From Petunia secreta (Eukaryota > Streptophyta > Magnoliopsida > Solanales > Solanaceae): 64,000 nucleotides of DNA. The DNA lies in assembly GCA_029990175.1 (NCBI GenBank), contig JARKIP010000005.1, positions 67,148,501 through 67,212,500 on the forward strand, read 5' to 3'. A program made the translations under genes and the position numbers. This document shows positions 32,705-42,930 of this stretch, in pieces. The notes under the pieces are model-generated. The model saw only the letters and a program-made list of their open reading frames with translations, did not search any database and was not told the origin of the DNA. Position 1 is the stretch's first letter; the number at the start of each line of letters is the position of its first letter.

Positions 32705-33281
32705 ATAATTTACTACTCTTTCTGAAATTGTGATAGTTTTAATTGATGAACAATGTAAAAGAATAATGAGGAAGAAGAAGTGTATTTATAGAGTAAATTA
32801 GGTAGTTGAGTTAGAGTGAAAAACGATCAACTTACCTCAGCATAACATGCAACGGTTAAGGACTCTTGGGAGTCTCCTGGAGAAAAAGAGCCGTTAGGCT
32901 GCAGGTTACCTTTTCAGAGTAGGAACTGTTTCTCCGATGGGACTCCATTACACTTTGCATATGGGTAGGAAACTTATTGGGATTTATCCTAATCTTTAGT
33001 TACCTATAGCCTTTATACTTCTAAATTAACTGAATAATAACGAGTACATACCTGTTTTTAACACAGAAATTCAGTGTCCTTCCAATTTGCAACATTTTAA
33101 TCATCTGAAATTCTAAGAGCATAAGGGTAACATCATTAAATTTTAGCAACTCTAAATAAGATATATGGCATAAGAGTATACATTTAAGTATTAAACTGGA
33201 CTGAATTATTCATAATGACTTGAATAAAATTCATTTTAGGAGCAATTTTCTAGCCAATTATGAAGTAAAGCATTGATGATT
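32705..33281 (-). other. Spacer between pol and extra ORF of the Sirevirus
   Basis: AT-rich, without a frame of note. It would hold any leader of the downstream ORF. Confidence 0.5.
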
Positions 33282-34970
33282 TTATGTGAATTTAATCATC
33301 CCTAATTCTAATATATTCCTTTCAAAATAATCTCTACCTAGAGCTTTTGTAAAAATGTCAGTAATTTGCTTTTCAGTGGGACAAAATGCTATGGTGATCA
33401 AACCTTTTTCATAATTGTCTCTTAGGAAATGATGTCTTATGTCAATGTGTTTAGTCCTTTTGTGATGCACCGGATTCTTTGTCATATTAATAGCACTAGT
33501 GTTATCACAATAAATAGGAACAGTTCCTACATCAACACCAAAATCCTGTAATTGTTGTTTGATACATAACAACTGTGAACAACATGAAGCAGCTGCCACA
33601 TATTCAGCCTCAGCAGTGGAAAGTGCCACTGAATTTTGTTTCTTGGTTCCCCAAGAAACCAAACACTCACCAAGGAAATGTGCCATACCTGAGGTACTTT
33701 TTCTATCAACAAGGAAACCTGCATAGTCAGCATCAGTATATCCAACAAGATTAAAACTACCACCTTTGGGATACCAAAGTCCCAAGGGACCTGTTCCTTT
33801 CAGATACCTCAATATTCTTTTAACAGCTTTCAAATGAGATTCCTTAGGATCTGATTGGAACCTAGCACACAAACCAACACTGAACACAATATCAGGTCTA
33901 CTAGCAGTTAGATAAAGTAGAGAACCTATCATACCCCTATACAATTTTTGATCAGCTGATATTCCATGTTCATTAAGATCCAATTTTGTGGCAGTGGCAA
34001 TAGCTGTGTCAATTTCCTTAGCATTATCCATATCAAATCTTTTAAGTAGTTCCTTAACATACTTTTGTTGATGGATCATAATTCCATTTGAGGTTTGCTT
34101 AATTTGTAAACCCAAATAGAAATTGAGTTCACCCATCATGCTCATCTCAAATTTACTCCCCATCAAGTTTGCAAATTCCTTACTTAAATTTTCACAAGTA
34201 GCACCAAAGATTATATCATCTACATAGATTTGAACAATTAAGATATGCTTACCTTTTTCTTTTAAGAACAATGTACTATCAATTTTACCTCTCTTGTATC
34301 CATGCTGGAGTAGAAATATTGATAGTCTTTCATACCATGCTCTTGGTGCCTGCTTGAGCCCATACAAGGCCTTGTCCAACTTGTACACATGTTCAGGGAA
34401 CTGTTCACTTTCAAAACCTAGATGTTGCTTGACTTACACTTCTTCTTTCAAGTAACCATTCAGAAATGCACTCTTGACATCCATTTGATGTAAAGTAAAT
34501 TCCATGTATGTAGCAAAGGCTATAAGAAGTCTTATTGCTTCCAGTCTTGCAACTGGAGCAAAAGTCTCATCATAGTCGATGCCTCCTCTTGACTATATCC
34601 CTGAACGACTAGCCTGGCCTTGTTTCTTGTTACCATGCCATCCTCATCAAGTTTGTTTCTGAAAACCCATTTTGTTCCAATTATGGACCTGTTCCTTGGC
34701 TTAGGTTCCAGATGCCAAACTTGACTCCTTTGGAATTGATTCAGTTTCTCTTGCATAGCATTTATCCAATTTGCATCCTTCAGTGCTTCTTTCACATTTT
34801 TAGGTTCAACAAGAGATAAGAAGGCACTAAAGGCACACAGATTGTGATTCTTGACTGCTGATCTAGTTTGAACTCCGGCAGTCTTATATGAGATTATTTG
34901 ATCCACAGGATGTGACCCTTGATACTTGAAAGGCTTGGGTGTCAATCCATTGTCAGAAGTCCTCTGCTGA
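33282..34970 (-). pseudogene. Sirevirus reverse transcriptase and RNase H
   Basis: The upstream frame (34970-34532) covers the start of the copia reverse transcriptase (NRSIIGTKWVF, NKARLVVQGYSQEE). The main frame 34388-33282 covers the rest: LYGLKQAPRAWYERL, the catalytic YVDD at 34215-34226, NFYLGLQIKQ, and RNase H with DADYAG, STAEAEYVAAA and KHIDIRHHFLRD. An indel near 34590 and a stop near 34430 separate the two. The YVDD and RNase H motifs are preserved, consistent with recent inactivation. Confidence 0.9.
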
Positions 34971-35577
34971 GGAACAGTTCCAAAGGTTTAGTGGTACTTA
35001 CCTGTTTCTTCGATTTGAAGGAGGATTTTACCTGCTTCCCCCTGGCACATGCTTCACATACTTTTTCATCATTAAACTTGATGTTAGGAAGACCTATCAC
35101 CAAGTCCTTTGACACAAGTTTGTTCAATTGTGAAAGACTGGCATGTCCTAGTCTTTTGTGCCATAGGAGGGGATCATTTTGCACCACACTTAAGCAGCTC
35201 AAGCTTCCATCAGATAATGTCAGCAAATCTACTTTGTAGATATTTCCATGCCTGTTTCCCTGCAAAATAACCTCTCCAGACGTTTGATTAGTCACAGTGC
35301 ATCCAGTAGATGAGAAATTAACATTGTTACCTTTGTCACACAATTGAGATATGCTCAATAAGCAATGCTTCAGCCCATCTACTAGAAATACATTATCTAT
35401 ACAGTGTGAATTAGACCTACCTACCTTTCCAATTCCAATAATTTCTCCTTTCTTACCATTACCGAAGGAAACACTTCCTCCTTGGAAGGCTGAGAGTGAA
35501 AGGAACAGTTCCTTATGCCCTGTCATGTGCCTTGAGCAACCGCTGTCCATGTACCATTTGTGGTTTATCTCCTTCAC
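34971..35577 (-). pseudogene. Sirevirus protease end and pre-integrase domain, integrase deleted
   Basis: Contains WYMDSGCSRHMTG (protease-type motif, DSG), then the pre-integrase signature LWHKRLGHASLSQLNKL and the H..C..C zinc region (CEACARGKQ). After KPLELF the frame passes straight into sequence that belongs downstream of integrase (LTPKPFKYQGSHP, in a shifted frame). The catalytic integrase core of several hundred residues is absent. The junction lies exactly on a GGAACAGTTCC motif at 34971-34981. Confidence 0.85.
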
Positions 35578-35596
35578 TCTAGCCTGCGAAAGAAAA

Positions 35597-36617
35597 CTAG
35601 GGGTTAATTTTAAGAACCCAAACTAGTTTGGGTTCCTTTCCTTTTGAAAAAGGATGAATCAGATCTCTCCTAGCCCAGAATGGTAATGGTTTCTTTGTGT
35701 GAACATTTTCCCTTTTTATAGAATGTTGAACAGGTTTGTAGGACCTATTCTTCTGTTTCACAGGATTTTGAACAGGTTTATAGGACCTGTTCCTCTGGGC
35801 AGCCCTTTTTAAAGATTGACAATTTTCTTTCCGGTGACCAGTGTTCCCACAGTGAGTGCACAGCCAGTTTTCAGGAAATGATAAGTACTTACTCTTTGGA
35901 TTCCATTTGGATGAACTCTGTGCTTTCATGAATCCAATACTTTTCCTGTTACTACTATGATTTTCCTGTAACCATTCTAGTGCTTCAGAAGACTTGTTCC
36001 ATTCTACAGTTTTTCTTAATTCCATTTTTGTTTTAACCAAGTCTTCTTCTAAAGATCTTATCTTTTCATCTTTCTTACACAGTTCATCAACTGTGTCTTT
36101 CAGTTTCTCTTCAGCAATGTTCTGATGAGAATTAGCAATACCTTTACCTTTTACAACTGTTTTAACATTTTCTAATTCCTGAGCAGTTGTTTCAAGTGTG
36201 AGGACCTGTTCCTCAAGCATGCTAATCTTCCTTTCCAGAAAATCATTTTTAACTATTTCTTCTTTGCATTCTGTTTCTAAACAATCAATTCTATATTCTA
36301 TCATGCATTTGATGATTGCTATCCCTTAGAGATTTAAATTCATTTAGCACAATATGGAATACTTTAACCAATTTTTCTCTAGGCATGCTTTTTACATCAT
36401 CTTTGAGTTTAGAAACAAATACCTCAGCATCTTCTACATTTTCTAAATCTCCAAGTGCCATTAGAGCAAGATCCTCATCCAGATCATCATCAGTTATTTC
36501 GTCTTCACTGTCTTGCCATCCTGCAACCAATGCTTTGGGATTTCCACTTTTCTTATGGACCTGTTCCCTAGCCTTCTTCCTTTCATCAATGAATCTCTTC
36601 CTCCATTCTCCTTCCAT
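35597..36617 (-). pseudogene. Sirevirus Gag C-terminal part with coiled coil and CCHC
   Basis: Frames 36617-36291 and 36304-35597 overlap. They contain a long predicted coiled coil (LERKISMLEEQVLTLETTAQ onward) and a CCHC knuckle CTHCGNTGHRKENC at 35819-35860. A basic tail has the duplicated phrase NRSYKPVQ. The long coiled-coil Gag is characteristic of Sireviruses. Confidence 0.85.
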
Positions 36618-37496
36618 AATTGGACATTTGCTGATCTAGTGCTCTGAGCTTCCACATTTGTGGTATTCTCCAGCCTGTTTCATGTTAGTAGACCTACCCT
36701 GTCCACTAATTTCCCTTTTCTTATTCAAATATTTCTGAACACTTTTAGCGATAAGGACCAGTTCCTTATCATCAATGATTTTATCACCAGCAGTCAAGGC
36801 TAGGTTAGGTTCACTTTTAACTGGTGCTCCTATGTTTTTAACCTTCTTCCTCAGTTCATAAGTCTTTAAATTGCCTATAAGCTCATCTAAGGATAGAGTG
36901 GTTAAATCTTTGCTTTCTATGATAGCACAAGCTTTGATCTCCCAAGAATCTGGAAGAACCCTAGTTAAAATCTTTTCTACTCTATCTTCCACAGTTAAAA
37001 CCCTTCCCAAAGAGATAAGTTCAGAAGCAATGGCATTAAATCTAGTATACATTTCAGAGATTGACTCTTCTTCTTTCATTTTAAAGCTTTCATATTCAGC
37101 ATAGAGAAGTGTACCTCTGGACCTTTTTACCTGACTTGTTCCTTCGTGTGCAACTTGTAGAGCATCCCAAATCTCCTTTGCAGTGGCATACCCTCTGATT
37201 CTAGTGCATTCGTCAGGACTAAGTCCACCAACCAGCCACTTCCTTGCCTTTGCATTCTTTTCCCATTGCTTTATGTCTTCAGCATTACATTCCTTCCTGG
37301 TTTTGGGAACATCTTTTCCCTCAGCAACCTTCTTCATTGGGATCATGGGACCTTCAATTACTATATCCCACAATTCATAGTCTTCTGCTTGAAGGTGATC
37401 ACGCATCTTTTCTTTCCACCATGAATAGTATTTCCCATTGAAATAAGGTGCTCTAACCATTGACTGGCCCTCACTGTTCTCTTGTGATGTACTCAT
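36618..37496 (-). pseudogene. Sirevirus Gag N-terminal (UBN2-type) domain
   Basis: Starts at the ATG at 37496 (MSTSQENSEGQSMVRAPYFN). It has the copia capsid signature YYSWWKEKMRDHL, then AKEIWDALQVAHEGT and the MYTRFNAIASEL segment. A first zinc-knuckle-like sequence (KCGSSEH) is interrupted by a UAG; the rest (SKCP) follows, and the frame changes there to the 36617 frame. In the element this is the first gene, about 50 bases from the PBS. Confidence 0.9.
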
Positions 37497-37532
37497 CTAA
37501 TCCTAGGTGTTAGCCTTTTCAAGGATAACCTG

Positions 37533-37544
37533 CTCTGATACCAA
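37533..37544 (-). promoter_or_regulatory. Sirevirus primer-binding site
   Basis: Minus-strand TGGTATCAGAGC (initiator tRNA-Met) one base from the LTR boundary at 37546. Confidence 0.9.
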
Positions 37545-37545
37545 T

Positions 37546-38356
37546 TGTTATTTCCCACGATTACACCACTTTACTGTTTTAAGGACCAGTTCCTTAAAAT
37601 GTGTTCCTTTACTCTACGATATGCGGAATTAAAACTGTAAGTAATTGAACACCAGATATTAGTGTGGAAAAACCCCTTGACTCGGAATCAAAAAACCACG
37701 ACCTACTTCTCAAGTAGGATTTCAACTTCACTATGTAAAAAGACCCACTTGGTTACAAGACTCACTCTTACTAACCTAGGACTAACTCTAATCCTTTAGT
37801 GATCTTTCTCACGATCAGTGAAGTTATGTCAAGTCCATGACTTGAACCAGAAAGTTTACAACTCGATTTTGCTAACTACAATTGAACTAAGACTTGAACT
37901 TATACAAGATTCAATCTAAGGAACAGGTTCTAATTTAGTTCCACTGTAGCTAACTGATTACACAAATAAGCTAATAACTCTTCTCAGCTTTTGCTCGATG
38001 CTCTCTGTATTTGTGCACACTTCTATGGCTGATATTCTCTACGTTTTATAGCTCCCAGCAGCCAAGAAGTCTTGATGAATTAGAACTCCAAAGCTCCCTT
38101 GACTTTGAGTCCTAATTGGATTTTACACTTGAGAAACCGGATCTCCTATCCTTATCCTTTAGTTTATGCAATCTTTTCGTATCCGTTTAGACCTGCATAA
38201 TTATCAAGATATACGTGAGTTCTAGGATAAATGATAATATCTCAATTAAACGATTTTGTATGAAGTATCTATTCTGCTACAGTGATTCAAAGGAACAGGT
38301 CCTTTGAATCCGTTCCTCAGTCATCAATCAAAACTCCAAGCTTATACAAGCTAACA
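37546..38356 (-). repeat. Sirevirus 5' LTR
   Basis: 811 bp, about 15 differences from the 3' LTR by eye. The minus-strand TATA box (TATAAAA) at 38044-38050 would drive the genomic transcript. It carries motif copies at 37583, 37920 (one mismatch) and 38292. Confidence 0.95.
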
Positions 38357-39274
38357 CCTACGCACAAATTGATTCCCTAATGCCCAGGTTCACAATCAAG
38401 CCCTATTCTTTCTTATGTGTGTTCATAAATTCCCTCTGTCGAGTTCAATCTAAGAACCATAGATAGTGTTTAATTATTCGGCCGTTATAATAAAACAATT
38501 ATGATCAAGAAAGAATAAACAATCTATAATTGAATTCAATTCATGGAAATCAACATTCAAACCTCAACCTTCATGAATTCGCTCTAACCCTAGAACGATG
38601 GATCTAGCCACGCATACTCATAATAACAACACAAGGATTTGATGAAATAATGAAATAATGATGTAATAGATTAATGGAAGGAAGAAAAACCCGTGTTCAA
38701 GATGTTATGAGCTCTCCAATTGCTCTAAAGTCTGAACTCCCTTCAAAAATGAAGTAAAAGAGTATTTAATAGTGTTTACAAAAGCCTAGAAATTAGTTAC
38801 GCCTAAGCCTAGACGAAATAGGACTCAAAAACCTGCTCCAGGGGCGCTATAGCTGGCGCCCCGCGCCTCGGAACGCGCTCAACTAGGCAGAACCCGTCAA
38901 ATCTCGCACGCAATAGCCATGCCCCGCACCCAAAAACGCGCCAGAAAGTGAGCGCTTCTGGGGCGCCCCGCGCCAGAAAGTAGGCGCTTTTAGGGTGCCC
39001 TACGCCAGTAACCGCGCCAGGAAAAATTCCTGCTTTCGTCGTTCGCTGCTTGCTTCGTTCCGTGCCTTCGCGTGCTCGATCAAATCCTCAATCCAAATTC
39101 AATATTTTCTTGCTCGATCATGCTCTTTAAGCTCCAATTGCACTTCATAACAACCTACACACATACGACGTAAAATCAGTGCAAAATCACATCCATCAAC
39201 TAGAAAACTGGCGAATAAAGTATCCAAACGTGAGGAAATATTAAGGAAATATAGACATAAAATGCCAAACATCA
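38357..39274 (-). repeat. 5' LTR of nested Athila-like element, outer part
   Basis: Continuation of the LTR cut by the Sirevirus. It matches 23811-24725, including the GC-rich GCGCC block (38838-39020), and ends CCAAACATCA before the ATGTG duplication. Confidence 0.9.
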
Positions 39275-39279
39275 ATGTG

Positions 39280-40569
39280 ACATCGGGGAAATCGATGATG
39301 AAGCTGATCGAGTGAACTATTCGATGGCATCTTCCTTCGGTGTCTCGTACGGAGCACAAGGGAGTAGTAGAGCTCCTTCCATCGGGTTGGGAGAAGGTGG
39401 TGGAGGTTGTTATATGGGAGGAGGAAGACTTGCAACTTTGAGTCATCACATACGATTCAATACTTCCAATTCTTATGGGAAGGGTGGCTCAAGGAGCACT
39501 GGTAGTTGTGGACCCGAGGAGGGTAGAGGAGGTTTCTATCTCCTTCTCCAAGGAGAAGTTCTTATGGGTCCTATGCTAGAACTCCTTCCTCGACTTTCAA
39601 CAGTACTTTTAATGTTGGAAGAGTGAAGGGAAGTGGAAGTTATCCTAGTGATGTTTCCACTAGTGGAGAAGTAAGGAAGTACCCATCTAGTAGTAGTACA
39701 AATTATGGGATATGTAAAGGACGCTACGAAGATGATCTTATGAGACAAAGAAATTGGTGTCAATTTATAGTGAGCCTTAATGAGAATCGTGGGTATGTTC
39801 TTCAAGTGGATGAAGGTGAAGCAAGTTGGATTATTCTCTTGTAGTGAGAAGGTTGGGGATACCTTGTGTTAATGGAGTGGCCCGGGTAGTTGTTTCACAA
39901 AGGCCTTTTGAAAAAGAAGTTGAGTGCAAAGTGGGTCCTTTAGAGGTATGTGATATTATGTTGGGAAAACCTTGGCTTCTCAATAGATACTTCAAGTTCA
40001 CCTATGCCCTTGACGGTTACCAAGTTAAAGCACAAGGAAAGATGCAACTCCTCCTTCCTAGGAAAGAAGAAGTACAACCAAGAAAGCCCACGAACATGAG
40101 AAATAGTGGGACACCATTGAGGAGAAATCCTATGCTTGAAAGAGTGCCATCGAAGAGTCCTACGAATACACGAAGTGGTGGGACAAGTGCAAGAAAAGAG
40201 TTTATCGAAGTCAACAAGGTTAACGGTTTAAACGGACATCGGAGGACGAACGAGCCCCAGATCACTGTGGTCGATCTTATGGCCGAACTAATAGGGCTCG
40301 GAGCTGAAATTCAAGGTGTCGAAGCCCAAATTGCTAGCCTTGAGCCAGGTAGGGCCCTGAGGACACCAGCTTCGGAGCTAAGTTCACCGACGAAGAAAGA
40401 GACCTCAGTTGATAAGTTTTCGAGTCCTAGACTTCGGGTTGATGTTAAAAGTCCACCTACTCCAGTTATGGGTATTCTTGGGCCTCGACCCAATTCACCC
40501 GAATATGAGAGACAAAAGATCAAGAGGAGTAAGGGAATGACCGGTGACAACTCTCAAGTGGAAAAATGA
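39280..40569 (+). pseudogene. Outer gypsy Gag/protease remnant
   Basis: Resumes the Gag frame after the Athila insert. A Gly/Ser-rich stretch (39280-39620) is followed, after frame changes near 39620 and 39830, by a protease-like C-terminal half: VVRRLGIPCVNG, ECKVGPLEVCDIMLGKPWLL. This matches the part of gypsy proteases that ends in ILLGRPW. The active-site DSG is not seen. After LLLPRKEE the frame continues to 40569 into a Ser/Pro/Thr-rich, unrecognised region instead of reverse transcriptase. Confidence 0.6.
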
Positions 40570-40634
40570 GAGGATGTGTTGAGTGATGTGAGTGAGTTGT
40601 CACCACCCGAACCCACACCTGACCTTGAAAGAAA

Positions 40635-41108
40635 ATGAGGGAAAAGAAACAGGGAAAAAGAATCATTGAGAGTGAGGACACCCCTTATTCTAACCTTAAC
40701 CCTTTATCTTTTTCTTTTACTTGCTTGAAATCTTGTGTAGGTACTCTTGGAGGCAAACTGATGGAGCCTCAACCATGTTCTGAAGTTGATAGACAAGGTG
40801 AAGAAAATCTTCCATGTGAGCTCCACGGTGAAGAAACTACTTATGACACTTCGGAGGCCTTGAGAGAGACCGAAGGCCACTCCATGGTAAGTGTTCGTTT
40901 TCCTTCCCGTGAGCATGATACTCCCTTGTCTTGTGAAATTGCTAGTGAAAACTTTATGCTAGTTGATGATTTTTATGATTACAATGTGTTTGCAACTAGT
41001 GTAGAGTCGGATGGTCAACTTGTGAGTAAATGTGAACCACTAGTTGAGAGGATTGATAAGCCACATCATGGTGTGAGTCTGAACCTCTCTTTAGTGATGA
41101 AGTTGTAG
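40635..41108 (+). CDS. Unrecognised ORF in outer gypsy (pol replaced)
   Basis: 157-residue frame with no recognised domain. The first residues are basic (MREKKQGKRIIESED) and the rest is acidic and Cys-containing. It lies where pol would normally be. Function unknown; it may be the degraded start of the larger frame that follows. Confidence 0.3.
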   Translation: MREKKQGKRIIESEDTPYSNLNPLSFSFTCLKSCVGTLGGKLMEPQPCSEVDRQGEENLPCELHGEETTYDTSEALRETEGHSMVSVRFPSREHDTPLSCEIASENFMLVDDFYDYNVFATSVESDGQLVSKCEPLVERIDKPHHGVSLNLSLVMKL

Positions 41109-41170
41109 TTGACCTTGCTTGTGACCCTTGTTATGACACACCAACAATCTTTGATAAAAGGGAAGATGAG

Positions 41171-41920
41171 TTGTTTGATCATACCCTTGTTGGAATTATT
41201 GCCTATGGTGGATCAATGTGTTGCAGTAAGGATGATGAAAACCTTGAGGAGTCCCTAGTGGAAGAGTTCGATCAGATTATATTCAATGACTCCTCAAGTG
41301 TGGATGATAATCTTGGTTCGGATGCACCTTTGATGGTTAGTGAACTTGTTTTCCCTAATCCTTTGTTCGAAGGAAATGGTGACGTACATCCGACTCGAGG
41401 AGGGTATGAACCACCTCGGTTTGAAAAGATTAACCCCGTAAATAATCCATTATTTGAGACCTTCTTCGGAAGCTTGTATAATGAGAAGGATTGTCTTGGA
41501 GGTAATTTTTGAGGTGACAAGCTATCTCTTGGTGTGAATAAGACTGCTTTTAAGAAGGGGAGTGAAGTGTTCGATGATAGCTATCGAGTGAATCATCTTA
41601 CTTACTCCATCCCACCTACCGATCACACCTTGAGTATTGTACTTACCGAAGCCCATAAGCCACATAGTGATAAAAGTGAATTGAGGGCTCTATGCGTTGA
41701 CTGTGAGTGTAGAGGTGATAGGTCCTTTGATCGCTACATCTTGCATGTAAAGTGCCCTATTGATCTCTTCGTTTACTCATGTGTTCGGTACAGTTTCTAT
41801 TTGAGCCGAGAACTTGTTGTTTCCTTCAGAGACATAATTTTTTTGATCATTATTGATGCTTGGCTCTATCATAAGAGTGTGTTTTCCACACTTTTGAACA
41901 CTAACCTACTCTTGAAGTAG
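41171..41920 (+). pseudogene. Unrecognised accessory frame with one in-frame stop
   Basis: The same frame is open at 41171-41512 and 41534-41920, interrupted only by a TGA at 41510-41512. About 250 residues. The first part is acidic. The C-terminal part is hydrophobic with Cys residues (YSCVRYSFYLSRELVVSFRD, then IIFLIIIDAWLYH), possibly a membrane or packed helical segment. No retroviral enzyme motif is visible. It ends about 65 bp before the polypurine tract. Confidence 0.4.
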
Positions 41921-41987
41921 GAAGCTTTGTTTGTCTTTGCCTTGCCTGCAGGTCTTGTCGGCTTGATTTCGAGGATGAAATCATTTC

Positions 41988-42000
41988 AAGAAGGAGAGGA
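41988..42000 (+). promoter_or_regulatory. Polypurine tract of outer gypsy
   Basis: AAGAAGGAGAGGA directly before the 3' LTR start TGATGCAATACG. Confidence 0.85.
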
Positions 42001-42814
42001 TGATGCAATACGAACCAGGCTCACCTGTTCGATTCATCAAGCTAGTCCACCGAGGAGTCACATGACGCCCACGATCAGAAAGTGTGGCTCGAATGGAAGA
42101 TGTCGAAGACAGCCTCGCCGAACAACAACGATGGAAATCCACCGAGCAGATAAGTGACCGTTGCTGACTTTAGAAGCTGTGAGATCGAGCACAACTTATG
42201 AAAGCTCAACGGTCAAGCTCGAGCCCGACGCTGAAAAGCAACCGAACCAAAGAAGAACGACGCCGAGCAGTGAATCGATCGAAGGGCTACAAATGTGCCC
42301 TAGGCAGGAGAGCGTTGGATTCCAATTGTGACTGAGGCAAACAAGCGTTCGACTCAAATATGTTCGAGCTGAGCTTACGAACACATAAAACTGCTTCAGC
42401 CCTGCATGGCTTTGACCATTTTACTATTATGCCCTTAACATTGTCTATATAAACTCCTAGCATGGCTCATTAGATAGTTAGTTGATTGATGATATTGTGA
42501 GAATAGAAATAGGATTTAGCCGAGCCAATCTTGTTGAAGCCCGAGGCTTCGTGTATGCCTTCTTGGGCTTGGAACTGAAGGGATTTCATCCCTAGTATGA
42601 ATCCTTGTTAGGTTCAAGTTTCCTTTTCCCCTTGGATAATAAATCATGTTTTGATTCAGATTATCCATTCTTTCTTCTATTTCTGTTCTCCCCCATCCCC
42701 GATTTCTTGTTATCTTGATTACTTTATTACTTCCACCTCTTTATCTTTATCGTTTCCGCGTCATGTTCTTATTGTTTCTGATTGCTTGCTTGTCTTCGGA
42801 TTTAGCTTGCATCA
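42001..42814 (+). repeat. 3' LTR of outer gypsy
   Basis: 814 bp, homologous to 20968-21851, ending AGCTTGCATCA and followed by the continuation of the host AC microsatellite. TATATAAA lies near 42446. Confidence 0.9.
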
Positions 42815-42930
42815 CACACACATATATTGTATGTACCTCTGTGTCTCACAAATTAACATGTTAAAATGAAGTGCCTAGTCACAAAGCATCATTAAATGAA
42901 ATGAGAGTATATACTCTGAGAAGCCAATAC

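Larger units (their letters stand above)
29484..38356 (-). mobile_element. Sirevirus-type Ty1/copia retrotransposon, integrase-deleted
   Basis: 8873 bp between CCTAC duplications. Both LTRs are 811 bp (29484-30294 and 37546-38356) and differ at about 15 positions by eye, roughly 98 percent identity, which makes this the youngest of the three nested elements. Minus-strand order is PBS, gag with coiled coil and zinc knuckles, protease/pre-integrase, reverse transcriptase, RNase H, an extra long ORF, polypurine tracts and 3' LTR. The extra ORF after pol, the coiled-coil Gag and repeated polypurine tracts are hallmarks of Sireviruses. The integrase core is missing and several frames are broken, so it is defective. 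Confidence 0.9.
23347..39274 (-). mobile_element. Athila-like retrotransposon, gag-protease only, with Sirevirus inside
   Basis: Minus-strand element between ATGTG target duplications. The 3' LTR is 23347-24725; the 5' LTR is 29029-29483 plus 38357-39274. Between the LTRs lie a PBS of the Asp-tRNA type, an Athila-type gag and a protease. Only about 2 kb of non-coding DNA follows the protease, so no reverse transcriptase, RNase H or integrase exists in this copy. It is therefore non-autonomous. The second Athila-like copy at 43784-48701 has reverse transcriptase. Confidence 0.85.
20968..42814 (+). mobile_element. Outer non-autonomous gypsy retrotransposon containing nested elements
   Basis: A complete LTR-to-LTR element with 5' LTR 20968-21851, PBS 21855-21866, gag start 23061, polypurine tract 41988-42000 and 3' LTR 42001-42814. 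Its own sequence is about 5.9 kb; the other 15.9 kb (23347-39274) is an Athila-like insert that itself contains a Sirevirus. It encodes Gag-like and protease-like remnants but no reverse transcriptase or integrase. The LTR start (TGATGCAATACG) and the polypurine tract resemble those of gypsy-A, so it may be mobilised by gypsy-A-type proteins. Confidence 0.85.
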
